Source of the DNA: Negativicutes bacterium
GTDB lineage: Bacteria > Bacillota_C > Negativicutes > Sporomusales_B > JARLHX01
Direction: 5' to 3'
Assembly: GCA_031292035.1 (NCBI GenBank)
Contig: JARLHX010000253.1
Coordinates: forward strand, 1-54,978
Length of the DNA: 54,978 nt
Shown here: piece by piece, positions 9,067 to 18,518 of the stretch
Position numbering within the stretch: position 1 is the stretch's first letter
Layout: each line of letters starts with the position of its first letter
Translations under genes and position numbers: made by a program
The notes under the pieces: generated by a model
Told to the model about the DNA's origin: nothing
Database searches by the model: none
What the model saw: only the letters and a program-made list of their open reading frames with translations

Positions 9067-9678
9067 ATGACACATACACTACTTCGCACCGGGGACATTG
9101 AATCGCAAAAAGAAGAGTTCTGCTGGCTGGTGTATCAGACCAAAGGAGTTAATGATGCCGGCTTTGTCGATAAGGCGCTTGACTATATTGCCATTATCGA
9201 AGCGGTGGGCGGCGATAACTGGGGAGATACGAAAACCGGCTCTGTCTATCAGGTTGGTTCCGAGGTCGTCAAAGACGGACTCAAAGACAATTCGCGCATT
9301 CGCGGCGTTTTTTCCAGCCGGGATAAGGCGGTGGAGTTCCTAGAGGAGGTTGTGGCGAAAGAATTAGGATTGTCGGTCCTGATCGCCGGAGTTTTACCGG
9401 AGGTTGCCGAAATTTGCGCTGAAGTCGGCATTGTGCCTCATTCGGCAAATTTTTCTCTTGGTGTATGGGGGCGCAAGGATAAGCTTCCTACCGAGAAAAC
9501 TCTCTCCATCACAACCATGTGCGGTCATCACACCCTTCCCACAAAATTCGTGGAATCGGTTCAGGAAGAGGTCGCCGCAGGCAAAGTCACCCCGGAGGAA
9601 GGGGCGAAAAAGCTGGCCGCCTTTTGCTACTGCGGTGTCTTTAATCCTGTCCGCTGCGCTGATATTCTCTCAAAATAA
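9067..9678 (+). CDS. Conserved-looking Cys-rich protein of unknown function
   Basis: I do not recognise this 203-residue soluble protein. It has no signal peptide or membrane segment. The N-terminal two-thirds is rich in acidic residues (EEFCWLVYQTKGVNDAGF, EFLEEVVAKELGLSVLIAGV). The last third holds likely metal or cofactor ligands: MCGHH near residue 151 and FCYCGVFNPVRC near 187-198, plus single cysteines near residues 18 and 117. A metal site, iron-sulphur cluster or redox-active thiols are all possible. AGGGAGGG precedes the ATG. It lies 19 bp after the ferredoxin-like gene and 37 bp before the transporter gene, so the three are almost certainly co-transcribed and probably handle the transported anion. 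Confidence 0.65.
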   Translation: MTHTLLRTGDIESQKEEFCWLVYQTKGVNDAGFVDKALDYIAIIEAVGGDNWGDTKTGSVYQVGSEVVKDGLKDNSRIRGVFSSRDKAVEFLEEVVAKELGLSVLIAGVLPEVAEICAEVGIVPHSANFSLGVWGRKDKLPTEKTLSITTMCGHHTLPTKFVESVQEEVAAGKVTPEEGAKKLAAFCYCGVFNPVRCADILSK

Positions 9679-9715
9679 GCGGTGGTGGCAAAGATGCTAT
9701 TAGGGAGGGGTATGT

Positions 9716-11209
9716 ATGGCGATGTCTGAGACGAGAGAAACCGCGACTGTCACTGGACTGAAACCCAGCGGTATCAGGAAATTATGCTGGTTGGCTGCTG
9801 CTGCTGGCCTGGCCGCTTTGACGTTGATCATTGCGCCGCAAACGGGGCTACCACTGATCGGACAGCGGTTATTGGGGATCCTTGTTTTTACAGTGGTCGT
9901 GTGGGCCACCGAAGCGGTTCCCTACCCGGTGTCCGCATTGCTGCTGATTGTATTGATGACAGTGGGCGGCACTGATGAAAAGATCGCGCTGAGGCAGGCG
10001 TTCAATAATTCTTTGACCGGTTTTGCCGGCAGTGTCCCCATCGCTGTTATCGCCGGGACGGCTTTTGCCGGTGTCGCGCATACCACAGGGCTGACGCGGC
10101 GTCTCATCTGCACCATCATGAAGGCGGTTGCAGGAGCGAAAGAGACTGCGAAGGCAGAGCGGGTTCTTGCGGCGATGTTTCTTGCCGAGATCCCGCTGGC
10201 GTTCATGGTTCCGACGGCAAATGGCAGAACTGGTCTATACATTTCTTTAGCTGAAGGGCTAAAGAGCACTTTTAAATTCTCTTCTTCTGATGAAGGCGGG
10301 AAGGTCAACCCATTCCAAAAAGCGGTCTATATCGCATGTGGTGTCATTCCTTCGGTCATGGGGGCGGCCTTTTTGACGGCGGGAGAGTCGACGATGCTGG
10401 CCGGGCGGCTGATTGAGGAAGGAACCAAGGTACCTCAATATTGGGCGAACACAGCCATGTATCTTTTCCTACCGACTATTTTTATGCTGGGCATCGCATG
10501 GTATATCTTGAAGCGGACTTTCCCTTCCACTGTCGATAATATTCCTGTAGGATTTATTGATGAACAACTGCGAGAACTGGGGCCGCTGACGAAAAACGAA
10601 AAATATGTGATTGCTGTCCTGGCAGGAGCCATCCTGCTTTGGGCGACCGACCGGTTTCACCATATTCCGGCCGAGTGTATTCTGGTTTTGGCGTCGGTTA
10701 CGCTGTTCATTCCCGGGTTCGGAGCGGGAAACTGGAAACGGGACAGCAAATTTATCGCCTGGGGAGCGGCAATGGTTATCGCAGTGTCAACGAGTTTTGC
10801 CATTTTGTTGTCCAAACACGGTGTGATCAAACTGGTTGCCGGCTGGATCGGGAGTGCGGGGGTTGAAAGTTTTGCCGGGCTATCGATTATCATGGCATTT
10901 GCGATGGTATTCATGCGGCTCGGAGTGGCCTCGATCGGTGGCGCTGCCGCCCTCTTTATTCCGCTGGCTGTTGCCATTGGTCAGAATGCCGGATTTCCTG
11001 TCAACAAGGTGGTTGCCTTTGCCTGGCTGACCTATGTGTACTGTCGGGCCGGCTATCTGTTGCCGCAACAAACCGCCCAGCTGATTACCTGTTATGAATA
11101 TAATTACTTCAGCCGGGGCGATCTGCTCCGGGTGGGGGTGCCGTTAACGCTGGGCACACTGGTAGTTTATGGATTGTGGGCGATGTTTGTCATTCCGCTT
11201 TTGGTCTGA
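9716..11209 (+). CDS. DASS/SLC13-family anion transporter
   Basis: The 497-residue protein is almost entirely hydrophobic, with 11-13 predicted membrane helices. It has the DASS pattern: an early WATEAVPYPVSALLLIVLM segment, a central hairpin (PLAFMVPTANGRTGL) and a duplicated C-terminal half (VMGAAFLTAG, YLLPQQTAQLI). The family imports di- and tricarboxylates, tartrate, sulfate or related anions, usually with sodium, or exchanges them. The usual SNT-like signature is altered here, so the substrate cannot be named. AGGGAGGGG lies just before the ATG. Third gene of the sigma-54-controlled operon; the terminator at 11231-11258 follows. A different DASS transporter is encoded at 33930. Confidence 0.82.
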   Translation: MAMSETRETATVTGLKPSGIRKLCWLAAAAGLAALTLIIAPQTGLPLIGQRLLGILVFTVVVWATEAVPYPVSALLLIVLMTVGGTDEKIALRQAFNNSLTGFAGSVPIAVIAGTAFAGVAHTTGLTRRLICTIMKAVAGAKETAKAERVLAAMFLAEIPLAFMVPTANGRTGLYISLAEGLKSTFKFSSSDEGGKVNPFQKAVYIACGVIPSVMGAAFLTAGESTMLAGRLIEEGTKVPQYWANTAMYLFLPTIFMLGIAWYILKRTFPSTVDNIPVGFIDEQLRELGPLTKNEKYVIAVLAGAILLWATDRFHHIPAECILVLASVTLFIPGFGAGNWKRDSKFIAWGAAMVIAVSTSFAILLSKHGVIKLVAGWIGSAGVESFAGLSIIMAFAMVFMRLGVASIGGAAALFIPLAVAIGQNAGFPVNKVVAFAWLTYVYCRAGYLLPQQTAQLITCYEYNYFSRGDLLRVGVPLTLGTLVVYGLWAMFVIPLLV

Positions 11210-11230
11210 TTGGCATTGCGCCCGAAGTGG

Positions 11231-11258
11231 AGGAGCAGACACGTGCTGCTCCTTTTTT
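11231..11258 (+). terminator. Rho-independent terminator after DASS operon
   Basis: AGGAGCAG (11231-11238) and CTGCTCCT (11246-11253) pair perfectly around a 7-base loop, followed by a six-T run at 11253-11258. It ends the ferredoxin-like/Cys protein/DASS operon ahead of the activator gene. Confidence 0.85.
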
Positions 11259-11377
11259 ATTGTAGTTTACTCGCCGTAGGGTAGGCCGGATCATGCGGTT
11301 ATACGCTGATAAGCAGGCAGGTGTTTCACCTCCCAAAGTCAAATAGGGAAAATGATATGGCTAGGGGTGGGACGAAA

Positions 11378-13471
11378 ATGAGAAAAACGCTGTGTTTTAT
11401 CGGCCAGGGTGAAATTGTGTGTCAGACCATCTTGGGTCAGATGAAAAAATTCTTCGAAGATTATGTTGATATTGTCACCTGGTGTATTGATAGCGACACC
11501 CTTCCGCCTTTTGCCGACTGTGACTTGTATGTTGCCTCTTATATTTCGGCTTATCATCATGCCAAAATGCATCTGTCTGGCGACAGAAAAATACTCTCTG
11601 CCGAGCGAATTATTAACCCTGGTAATTTTGACAGGCTGCTTGACTTGGAAGCCGGCACCAAGGTGGTCGTTGTCGGCAATTCCAGAGACAGGGCTGAATT
11701 TGTGGTGCATTCGATCAGTGCGTTTGGGATTGATCATTTAGAGATGAAGGTACATTATCCCGGCAATCAGGCTGAGATTCCTGAAACAATCAAAATAGCG
11801 GTCATTGCCGGGCAAAACCGATTGATTCCAGACTGGGTTACCGAGGTCATCGACCTTGGAGTCAAAGATATTGCCCTTACGACTTATGTGGAGATCATCC
11901 AAAACCTAGGTATTCCTCCCGCCGTACTAAACGAAATTGCCAGCTACTATATGCAGGCGATATTTGATACTACATTAAAGCTGCATGATGTCGCCCGGAT
12001 AAACAGCGAGTTAAAGAAAAGCATGGAGATCGTCTTTCAAAATGTGGACGATCCGATTATCGCCGTTAATTTGCAGGGGGAAATTCAGATTGTTAATCCT
12101 GCCAGTGAGCGGTTATTTGACGTTGCTACCGGATTGGCGGGGGTTCCGGTGGGGAAAATCATTCCTGATCTCGATTTCCGGAGCTGCTTGGAGAAGGGGG
12201 AAAGCATTAATAACGAATTTTGCCGCATTGGGAATCAGTATTATTTGGTTGCGGCAAACCCCATAGAAAGCCAGGCAGGGGCAATTTTAGGTGCGGTCAT
12301 CACGATAAAGCCTGTCAGCAAAGTACAGGAGATGGAGAACAAAGTAAGACGGGAACTGAAACCGAAAGGCAATATCGCCCGCTATACCTTTAGCCAGATC
12401 ATCGGTGATTCAACAGAATTGAAAAAGGCGGTTGCGTTAGCGAAACGTTTTGCGAAAACAGACCTGACCGTCCTATTGGAAGGCGAGAGCGGGGTCGGAA
12501 AAGAATTATTTGCCCAGTCCATGCACAATGCTTCCGGACGATTTTCCAGTCCGTTTGTTGCCCTCAATTTTGCGGCATTGCCGGAACCATTGGCGGAAAG
12601 CGAACTGTTTGGTTATGAGGAAGGAGCCTTTACCGGAGCAAGAAAAGGCGGCAAAAATGGTCTTTTTGAAGAGGCCCATACCGGTACGCTTTTTCTGGAT
12701 GAAATCGGTGACGCTTCGCTTGAGCTTCAGGCCAGGCTGCTACGGGTATTGGAGGAGAAAGAGGTGCGCCGGATCGGCGGACGAAATGTCACCCCGGTTG
12801 ATGTCAGGGTCATCGCCGCCACCAATAAGAACATTGCCGATTTGGTAAAAGAGGGAAGATTCAGGACCGATCTTTTTTTCCGGCTGTGTGTCCTCCCGGT
12901 CTATATCCCGCCGCTGCGAAACCGCGGCGATGATTTATTTTTACTGGTCCAGAGTTTTGCCCGCAGCATTTACCAGAGAACCCTGGTGCTGAGCCCGGCA
13001 TTAAAAGAGTTGCTGGCCGCTTACGAATGGCCTGGCAACATCAGGGAAGTACAGAATGTAGTCAAATATATCTGTAATTTGGTTGACGCAGAGTCGGTTG
13101 TGAGCCCGGATGATTTGCCGCGATACCTGGTAGCCGGTCTTGCCGAGCCGGCTGGTATTGAGCAAAAAGAGCAAGACGAGTATCAGTTTGCAAGGCAGAT
13201 TGAAAGAAAAGGCCTGGTGCCACTGGTGATAGCGGTGTTGACAGAATTGCAGAAGGCTTTGATTCATAACAAGAATGCCGGTGGGGGAACGATCGCCCTG
13301 GCATTGGCGGACAAGGGGCTGCAAGTTCCCACCTATAAAATCAGAAACTGTTTGAAGATGCTCAGTCAGGAAGGTTTCTTGGATACTGGGGTCACGAAGC
13401 AGGGATCGAAGATAAATGCGCAGGGACAAGACCTTCTGCGTCAACTGACAGGCAAAAGTAAAAATGTTTGA
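11378..13471 (+). CDS. Sigma-54-dependent activator with N-terminal sensory and PAS domains
   Basis: The product is about 697 residues. The N-terminal 200 residues form a sensory domain reminiscent of the PrpR N-terminal fold (GTKVVVVGNSRDRAEFVV). A PAS domain lies near 215-315, then an AAA+ core with Walker A GESGVGKE near 368, the sigma-54 contact loop GAFTGA near 416, Walker B LFLDEIGD near 437 and EWPGNIREVQN. The C-terminal 100 residues lack the usual short Fis-type helix-turn-helix; instead they end in a segment resembling a winged helix (YKIRNCLKMLSQEGFLDTG). The ATG at 11378 is preferred because GGGGTGG lies about eight bases upstream; in-frame GTG 11321 and ATG 11357 are alternatives. 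The probable target is the promoter at 8225. Confidence 0.88.
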   Translation: MRKTLCFIGQGEIVCQTILGQMKKFFEDYVDIVTWCIDSDTLPPFADCDLYVASYISAYHHAKMHLSGDRKILSAERIINPGNFDRLLDLEAGTKVVVVGNSRDRAEFVVHSISAFGIDHLEMKVHYPGNQAEIPETIKIAVIAGQNRLIPDWVTEVIDLGVKDIALTTYVEIIQNLGIPPAVLNEIASYYMQAIFDTTLKLHDVARINSELKKSMEIVFQNVDDPIIAVNLQGEIQIVNPASERLFDVATGLAGVPVGKIIPDLDFRSCLEKGESINNEFCRIGNQYYLVAANPIESQAGAILGAVITIKPVSKVQEMENKVRRELKPKGNIARYTFSQIIGDSTELKKAVALAKRFAKTDLTVLLEGESGVGKELFAQSMHNASGRFSSPFVALNFAALPEPLAESELFGYEEGAFTGARKGGKNGLFEEAHTGTLFLDEIGDASLELQARLLRVLEEKEVRRIGGRNVTPVDVRVIAATNKNIADLVKEGRFRTDLFFRLCVLPVYIPPLRNRGDDLFLLVQSFARSIYQRTLVLSPALKELLAAYEWPGNIREVQNVVKYICNLVDAESVVSPDDLPRYLVAGLAEPAGIEQKEQDEYQFARQIERKGLVPLVIAVLTELQKALIHNKNAGGGTIALALADKGLQVPTYKIRNCLKMLSQEGFLDTGVTKQGSKINAQGQDLLRQLTGKSKNV

Positions 13472-13812
13472 GTCGCTGGTCGATGGCTGCGGCGATCAAT
13501 TCTTTCGCGACGCGTAAGACAGAGGAATAGCAAGCCCAGGCAATATTGTTGTTGCCTGGGCTTTTATTTGTCGTATTGCCTCAACGTGGTTCTGTTTCTG
13601 CACAATAGTTGGCGATTGCCCCCTGCTTTTACCAAACATTCGCTTTATCAGGATGGCCATAATAGTGTAAGGACGGGTTGGGCGTCAGGAAGGTCTTTGC
13701 CATATGCGCAATTGCGGCGATCATTATCAGATGGATGCCCAGCAGAGACCTTGTGTCCGGTCAAGCGATCAATGACTAGCAATGAGTCTGGGTATAAAAT
13801 GGAGGGATAGAC
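13472..13812. other. Intergenic region upstream of phosphoketolase
   Basis: These 341 bases hold the terminator at 13532-13563 and the ribosome binding site GGAGGG at about 13801-13806. No coding region is convincing. No strong -35/-10 pair, sigma-54 site or catabolite-response element was recognised. Confidence 0.5.
13532..13563 (+). terminator. Rho-independent terminator after sigma-54 activator gene
   Basis: AAGCCCAGGCAA (13532-13543) and TTGCCTGGGCTT (13552-13563) form a perfect 12-bp stem with an 8-base loop, followed by TTATTTG. Confidence 0.85.
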
Positions 13813-16203
13813 ATGGATAAAGCGCCAAGTCCCGCAGTGGGACCTCTTAGCGAGGAAGAAATCCGCAGCATCGACGCCTATTGGCGTGCCGCCCTTTATC
13901 TTTGCGTGGGGATGATCTTTCTGAAAGACAATCCCCTTTTGAAAGAGCCTTTGCAGTTTGACCATGTCAAAAAGCGACTTTTAGGGCATTGGGGAACAGA
14001 TCCCGGACAGGCCTTGGTCTGGGTTCACCTTAACCGGGTAATAAAAAAATATGATTTGAATATGCTTTTTATCTCCGGTCCGGGGCATGGCGCCCCGGCA
14101 TCTCTAGCCAACGCCTATCTGGAAGGGACTTATTCCGAGATTTATCCGGATAAGAGCGAAGACCAGACCGGAATGCAGAGTTTCTTTAAGCAATTTTCAT
14201 TCCCAGGCGGTATCGGCAGTCACTGTACACCGGAAACTCCCGGCTCCATTCATGAGGGCGGCGAATTGGGCTACAGTCTTTCCCACGCCTTTGGCGCGGC
14301 CTTCGACAATCCCGATTTGATTGTTGCCGCTGTGGTGGGGGATGGCGAGGCTGAGACCGGCCCCCTGGCTGCCTCATGGCATTCGAATAAATTTCTCAAC
14401 CCGATCAGGGATGGGGCAGTATTGCCTATCTTGCATTTGAATGGTTATAAAATTGCGAATCCAACGGTACTGGCAAGGATTAGCCACAGGCAACTGGAGA
14501 GCCTCTTTATCGGGTATGGCTATAAGCCCTATTTTGTCGAAGGCTCTGATCCGGCAGCCGTGCACCAGATGATGGCCCAAACCTTGGAAAGGGTGATCGC
14601 TGAAATCAAGAGAATTCAGCTTGATGCACGTACCAATGGGTTTAGGCAATTGCCTGAGTGGCCGATGATTGTACTTCAGACCCCCAAAGGCTGGACCGGT
14701 CCCAGGGCGGTGGAAGGGCACAAGGTGGAGGGCTTCTGGCGGGCCCACCAGGTGCCGTTTGATGTTGGCAATAACCCCGACCACCTGAAACTGTTGGCAG
14801 ATTGGCTGCAAAGTTACAAGCCCGGAGAATTGTTTGACGAAGATGGCAAACTGGTTAAGGGACTGAAGGAATTAGCCCCCACAGGGTCGCGCCGGTTGAG
14901 TGCAAACCCTGTTGCCAATGGCGGGATACTGCGCAAGCCGCTGAGCCTGCCGGATTTTCAAAAATATGCTGCACCAGTGACTGGGCCTGGTACCACCAAG
15001 GCCGAAAACACTCATGTCCTGGGGGTCTTCTTGCGGGACGTAATGGGCAGCAATATGACCAATTTTCGCATTTTCTGCCCGGACGAGACAGCATCCAACC
15101 GCCTTGCCGCCATATATGAAGCCACCGGCAAGACCTGGCTGGCGGAAACCAAGCCTGAAGATGCTGATGAGGGCGAATTGTCCCCTGATGGGCGAGTGAT
15201 GGAGATTCTCAGTGAGCATACCTTGGAAGGCTGGTTGGAAGGTTATCTTTTGAGTGGACGCCATGGACTCCTTGCTTCCTATGAAGCCTTTATCCATGTC
15301 ATTGATTCGATGTTCAACCAGCACGCCAAATGGCTGGCTAAATGCCGGGAGGTCTGCTGGCGGGTCCCCATTTCCTCGCTGAATATTCTTGTCACATCGA
15401 CTGTCTGGCGTCAGGACCACAACGGATTCAGTCATCAGGACCCCGGATTTTTAGATGTGGTCACAAATAAAAGTCCTGATGTTACCCGCATTTACTTGCC
15501 TCCTGACGCCAATTGTCTGTTGTCGGTGGCTGATCATTGCTTGCGCAGTACCGATTATGTCAATGTTATTGTTGCCGATAAAAAGCCCCACCTCCAATAC
15601 CTGAGTATGGACGAGGCTGTCCTGCACTGTACGAAGGGTATCGGTATTTGGGGGTGGGCCAGCACCGACCAGGGAAGCGAACCTGATGTAGTGATGGCCT
15701 GCGCCGGCGATGTCGCCAGTATGGAGGCGCTGGCGGCGACAGCGTTGCTGCGGGAGCATTTTTCGGGGCTAAAAATACGCTTTGTTAATGTTGTCGATCT
15801 GTTTAAGCTGATTCCCGAGAGTGAGCATCCCCATGGCTTGTCAGATACCGACTTTAACAGCTTGTTCACCACCGACAAGCCTGTTGTCTTTAACTTTCAC
15901 GGGTATCCGTGGCTTATTCATAAACTGGCCTATCGCCGCAGCAATCAACAAAATATTCATGTGCGCGGTTACAAGGAGCAAGGCAATATTAACACACCAC
16001 TGGAACTGGCCATGCTCAACCAAACCGACCGCTTTAATCTGGCGATTGATGTCATCGATCGGGTGCCGAAGCTCCAAGTCAGCGGAGCCCATGTCAAGGA
16101 GTGGTTGAAAAACCAGATCATCGCCAACACCAACTATGCCTATGAGTATGGTGTAGATACACCCGAGATCAGGGAATGGAAGTGGCCCTATGAACAGCAA
16201 TAA
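13813..16203 (+). CDS. xfp: Phosphoketolase (xylulose-5-P / fructose-6-P)
   Basis: This thiamine-diphosphate enzyme cleaves xylulose 5-phosphate (and often fructose 6-phosphate) with phosphate to acetyl phosphate plus a smaller sugar phosphate, feeding acetate and ATP formation. At 796 residues it has the full family length. Visible signatures are GPGHGAP near residue 90, [17 protein letters not shown] near 130 and the cofactor/Mg motif VGDGEAETG near 175. A transketolase-like second half ([14 protein letters not shown]) and C-terminal domain ([20 protein letters not shown]) follow. GGAGGG lies about six bases before the ATG. It is a single-gene unit between terminators at 13532 and 16256. 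The dihydroxyacetone kinase genes just downstream share the same triose/pentose theme. Confidence 0.95.
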   Translation: MDKAPSPAVGPLSEEEIRSIDAYWRAALYLCVGMIFLKDNPLLKEPLQFDHVKKRLLGHWGTDPGQALVWVHLNRVIKKYDLNMLFISGPGHGAPASLANAYLEGTYSEIYPDKSEDQTGMQSFFKQFSFPGGIGSHCTPETPGSIHEGGELGYSLSHAFGAAFDNPDLIVAAVVGDGEAETGPLAASWHSNKFLNPIRDGAVLPILHLNGYKIANPTVLARISHRQLESLFIGYGYKPYFVEGSDPAAVHQMMAQTLERVIAEIKRIQLDARTNGFRQLPEWPMIVLQTPKGWTGPRAVEGHKVEGFWRAHQVPFDVGNNPDHLKLLADWLQSYKPGELFDEDGKLVKGLKELAPTGSRRLSANPVANGGILRKPLSLPDFQKYAAPVTGPGTTKAENTHVLGVFLRDVMGSNMTNFRIFCPDETASNRLAAIYEATGKTWLAETKPEDADEGELSPDGRVMEILSEHTLEGWLEGYLLSGRHGLLASYEAFIHVIDSMFNQHAKWLAKCREVCWRVPISSLNILVTSTVWRQDHNGFSHQDPGFLDVVTNKSPDVTRIYLPPDANCLLSVADHCLRSTDYVNVIVADKKPHLQYLSMDEAVLHCTKGIGIWGWASTDQGSEPDVVMACAGDVASMEALAATALLREHFSGLKIRFVNVVDLFKLIPESEHPHGLSDTDFNSLFTTDKPVVFNFHGYPWLIHKLAYRRSNQQNIHVRGYKEQGNINTPLELAMLNQTDRFNLAIDVIDRVPKLQVSGAHVKEWLKNQIIANTNYAYEYGVDTPEIREWKWPYEQQ

Positions 16204-16255
16204 AACCTGTATTTAGAGGCTGATGACAACCAGGGAAAAGACCATAAATTACAAT

Positions 16256-16302
16256 AATGACATTGGCAAAGCCGGTATCTTCGCGGGATTGCCAATGTCA
16301 TT
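16256..16302 (+). terminator. Rho-independent terminator after phosphoketolase
   Basis: AATGACATTGGCAA (16256-16269) pairs perfectly with TTGCCAATGTCATT (16289-16302), a 14-bp stem with a 19-base loop, followed by GTTTTTGT. Confidence 0.88.
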
Positions 16303-16362
16303 GTTTTTGTATTGGTGGGATAAGGGCACAGCCAAATTTTGCCCCGATCCCTGTCCTATTTT

Positions 16363-16395
16363 TTCGTTGTGATGAATAAGCTATAGCACAACGAA
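16363..16395 (+). promoter_or_regulatory. Inverted repeat just before dhaK, probable operator or leader hairpin
   Basis: TTCGTTGTG (16363-16371) and CACAACGAA (16387-16395) are perfect 9-bp inverse copies 15 bp apart, ending four bases before the dhaK ribosome binding site (GGGGGGAG). A repressor binding here, or an RNA hairpin next to the ribosome site, could control the dha operon. It lacks a T-run and so is not a terminator. Confidence 0.55.
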
Positions 16396-16410
16396 GATGG
16401 GGGGAGAAAA

Positions 16411-17406
16411 ATGAAAAAAATCATTAATGTTCCAGAAGAAGTGGTTGAAGAAATGCTCCAGGGAGCGGTGCTTGCCCATCCGCAATATCTTAAACGGGTG
16501 GAAGGGTTCAATGTTCTCGTGAGGGCGAACGGGCCTAAGGAAAAGGTGGCGCTGGTAAGTGGCGGGGGGAGCGGCCATGAGCCGTCGCACGGCGGCTTTA
16601 TCGGGCGCGGTATGCTCGATGGGGCGGTGGCTGGAGCGGTCTTTACTTCTCCTACACCCGATCAGGTATTTGAAGCAATTAAGGCTGTCAATGGCGGCAA
16701 AGGCGTCCTGCTGATTATAAAGAATTATACCGGCGACTTGATGAATTTTGAAATGGCGAGCGAAATGGCCGAAGCAGAAGGGATAAAAGTCGCTAGGGTT
16801 GTCGTCGACGATGATGTGGCGGTAGAAAACAGTACCTGGACAATCGGGCGGCGCGGTATTGCCGGAACGGTATTTGTGCACAAGATTGCCGGTGCTAAGG
16901 CCGAAACCGGGGCCGATTTGGACGAGGTCAGGCAGGTCGCCGAAAAGGTTATTGCCAATGTTTGGTCGATGGGTATGGCGTTATCTCCTTGTATCGTTCC
17001 GGCTGCCGGGAAATCCAGTTTTAGTCTGGACGAGAACGAAGTGGAAATCGGCATGGGAATTCACGGCGAGCCAGGCACCCACCGGGAAGCGATCCGGCCG
17101 GCCGACGAGATCGCAGCCCATCTTCTGGATAAGATCTTGGCCCAAAAAGGAGTCGCGGCAGGCGACGAGGTTGCCGTGATGGTCAATGGTCTTGGCGGAA
17201 CGCCGTTGATGGAACTTTATATCATTAACCGCAAGGTGGCGGAAATCCTCGCTGCAAAAGGAATCACAATGGCAAAAACCTATGTCGGAAACTATATGAC
17301 GTCTTTGGAAATGGCCGGTTTTTCGATTTCGGTGCTCAAACTGGACAACGAACTTAAAGAGCTGCTTTTGGCATCGGCAGATACGCCGTCGTTTGTCCAA
17401 TTCTGA
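16411..17406 (+). CDS. dhaK: PTS-dependent dihydroxyacetone kinase, substrate-binding subunit DhaK
   Basis: DhaK holds dihydroxyacetone as a covalent hemiaminal on a histidine and passes it to DhaL for phosphorylation to DHAP. The 331-residue length is normal. The phosphate-loop region SGGGSGHEPSHGGFIGRGM lies near residues 50-68, and the substrate histidine is in the conserved setting MGIHGEPGTHRE near 216. GGGGGGAG precedes the ATG. It is first in a dhaK-dhaL-dhaM-HPr operon (14 bp to dhaL). In this PTS form the phosphate donor is DhaM and ultimately phosphoenolpyruvate. An inverted repeat lies directly upstream. Confidence 0.95.
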   Translation: MKKIINVPEEVVEEMLQGAVLAHPQYLKRVEGFNVLVRANGPKEKVALVSGGGSGHEPSHGGFIGRGMLDGAVAGAVFTSPTPDQVFEAIKAVNGGKGVLLIIKNYTGDLMNFEMASEMAEAEGIKVARVVVDDDVAVENSTWTIGRRGIAGTVFVHKIAGAKAETGADLDEVRQVAEKVIANVWSMGMALSPCIVPAAGKSSFSLDENEVEIGMGIHGEPGTHREAIRPADEIAAHLLDKILAQKGVAAGDEVAVMVNGLGGTPLMELYIINRKVAEILAAKGITMAKTYVGNYMTSLEMAGFSISVLKLDNELKELLLASADTPSFVQF

Positions 17407-17420
17407 ATGGGGGTAGTATT

Positions 17421-18065
17421 TTGAGTAATACAGCAGTTGCGGCGGTGGAAGCCGTCGGTAGGGCAGTCGCCGAGAACAAGGAGTATTTAACTGAGCTTGA
17501 CGCCGCGATCGGTGACGCCGACCACGGTATCAACATGGCCAGAGGATTTGATGCCGTCCTTCGAAAACTGCAAACCCTCGCTCCTGAAGCTGATCTTGGG
17601 ACTGTGCTGAAAACAACGGCAATGACCCTCATTTCGACGGTGGGCGGGGCTTCCGGCCCGCTGTACGGCACGGCATTTTTGCGCGGCTCAGCTACGGTCC
17701 AAGGACAACAAAGCATGGATAGGGAGACCGCCGTCAACTTGTTTGCGGCTGCTATCAGCGGCATCAAAGAGCGTGGCAAGGCAGCCTGCGGCGAGAAGAC
17801 GATGCTTGATGCGCTGGAACCGGCCTACGCGGCTTTTGCCGCAAATATTGCCGGACAGAAGTCGTTGGCGGAGTGTCTGGAGGCGGCGTGCTTGGCAGCG
17901 CAGCAGGGTGTCGAGTATACCAAAACAATTATCGCAGCCAAGGGGAGGGCCAGTTACCTTGGGGAGCGGAGCCTGGGGCATCAGGATCCCGGAGCCACTT
18001 CGTCGTACATCATGCTGAACGCGTTAGCCGATTATTGCCGGCAGCATAATTTGGAGGTTAGCTAA
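17421..18065 (+). CDS. dhaL: Dihydroxyacetone kinase, ADP-binding subunit DhaL
   Basis: DhaL carries a tightly bound ADP/ATP that is recharged by DhaM and phosphorylates DhaK-bound dihydroxyacetone. The Mg-binding aspartate motif is visible near residue 30 (LDAAIGDADHGINMARGF), and the nucleotide-binding helices follow (TVGGASGPLYGTAFL). The 214-residue length is typical. The start is TTG at 17421, about 12 bases after a GGGGG tract. The stop is immediately followed by the GTG of dhaM, so the two are translationally coupled. Confidence 0.95.
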   Translation: MSNTAVAAVEAVGRAVAENKEYLTELDAAIGDADHGINMARGFDAVLRKLQTLAPEADLGTVLKTTAMTLISTVGGASGPLYGTAFLRGSATVQGQQSMDRETAVNLFAAAISGIKERGKAACGEKTMLDALEPAYAAFAANIAGQKSLAECLEAACLAAQQGVEYTKTIIAAKGRASYLGERSLGHQDPGATSSYIMLNALADYCRQHNLEVS

Positions 18066-18470
18066 GTGGTTGGCATAGTGATTGTGACTCATAGCGCAAA
18101 AACGGCGGAGGGAATTTGCGAGACGGCGGCGCAGATGGCGAGGCCGGGACAAAGAATTCTTCCTGCAGGCGGTTGCGGCAATGGGGAGATTGGTACCGAC
18201 GCTGTCAAGATTGCCGCCGCCATTGAAGCCGCTGATGACGGCAGCGGGGTTGTGGTTTTGGTTGATCTCGGCAGCGCGGTTCTCAGTACCGAGACGGCAA
18301 TGGAATTGCTTGAAGAGGAGCTCAGGCCTCTTGTCAGGATTGCCGATGCCCCGGTGGTGGAGGGGGCGATCGCTGCCGTCGTCCAGGCGTCGCTGGGCGG
18401 AACGCTGGCCGAGGTGCTGGAGACGGCGGAAGGGGTCCGGGATTTGAGTAAAACGGCAAAAGGTCGTTAA
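18066..18470 (+). CDS. dhaM: Dihydroxyacetone kinase phosphotransfer subunit DhaM (EIIA domain only)
   Basis: This 134-residue protein is the EIIA-Man-like domain that carries phosphate on a histidine (GIVIVTHSAKTAEG, His9) to the ADP on DhaL. The glycine-rich segment VVLVDLGSAVLSTETAMELL is also typical. Unlike E. coli DhaM, it lacks fused HPr and enzyme-I-like domains, so it must receive phosphate from separate HPr and enzyme I. Both are encoded in this window: HPr 48 bp downstream and PtsI at 47927. The GTG start directly abuts the dhaL stop. Confidence 0.93.
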   Translation: MVGIVIVTHSAKTAEGICETAAQMARPGQRILPAGGCGNGEIGTDAVKIAAAIEAADDGSGVVVLVDLGSAVLSTETAMELLEEELRPLVRIADAPVVEGAIAAVVQASLGGTLAEVLETAEGVRDLSKTAKGR

Positions 18471-18518
18471 GACCGCTCAATCAGCGGCGAATTTATTAAG
18501 GTGGGGAATGGAATAGGG

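Noticed and set aside
13568..13810. An 80-codon open frame between the terminator and the phosphoketolase gene.
   Set aside because: No ribosome site, no recognisable domain and a skewed residue content. It lies in the leader of phosphoketolase.
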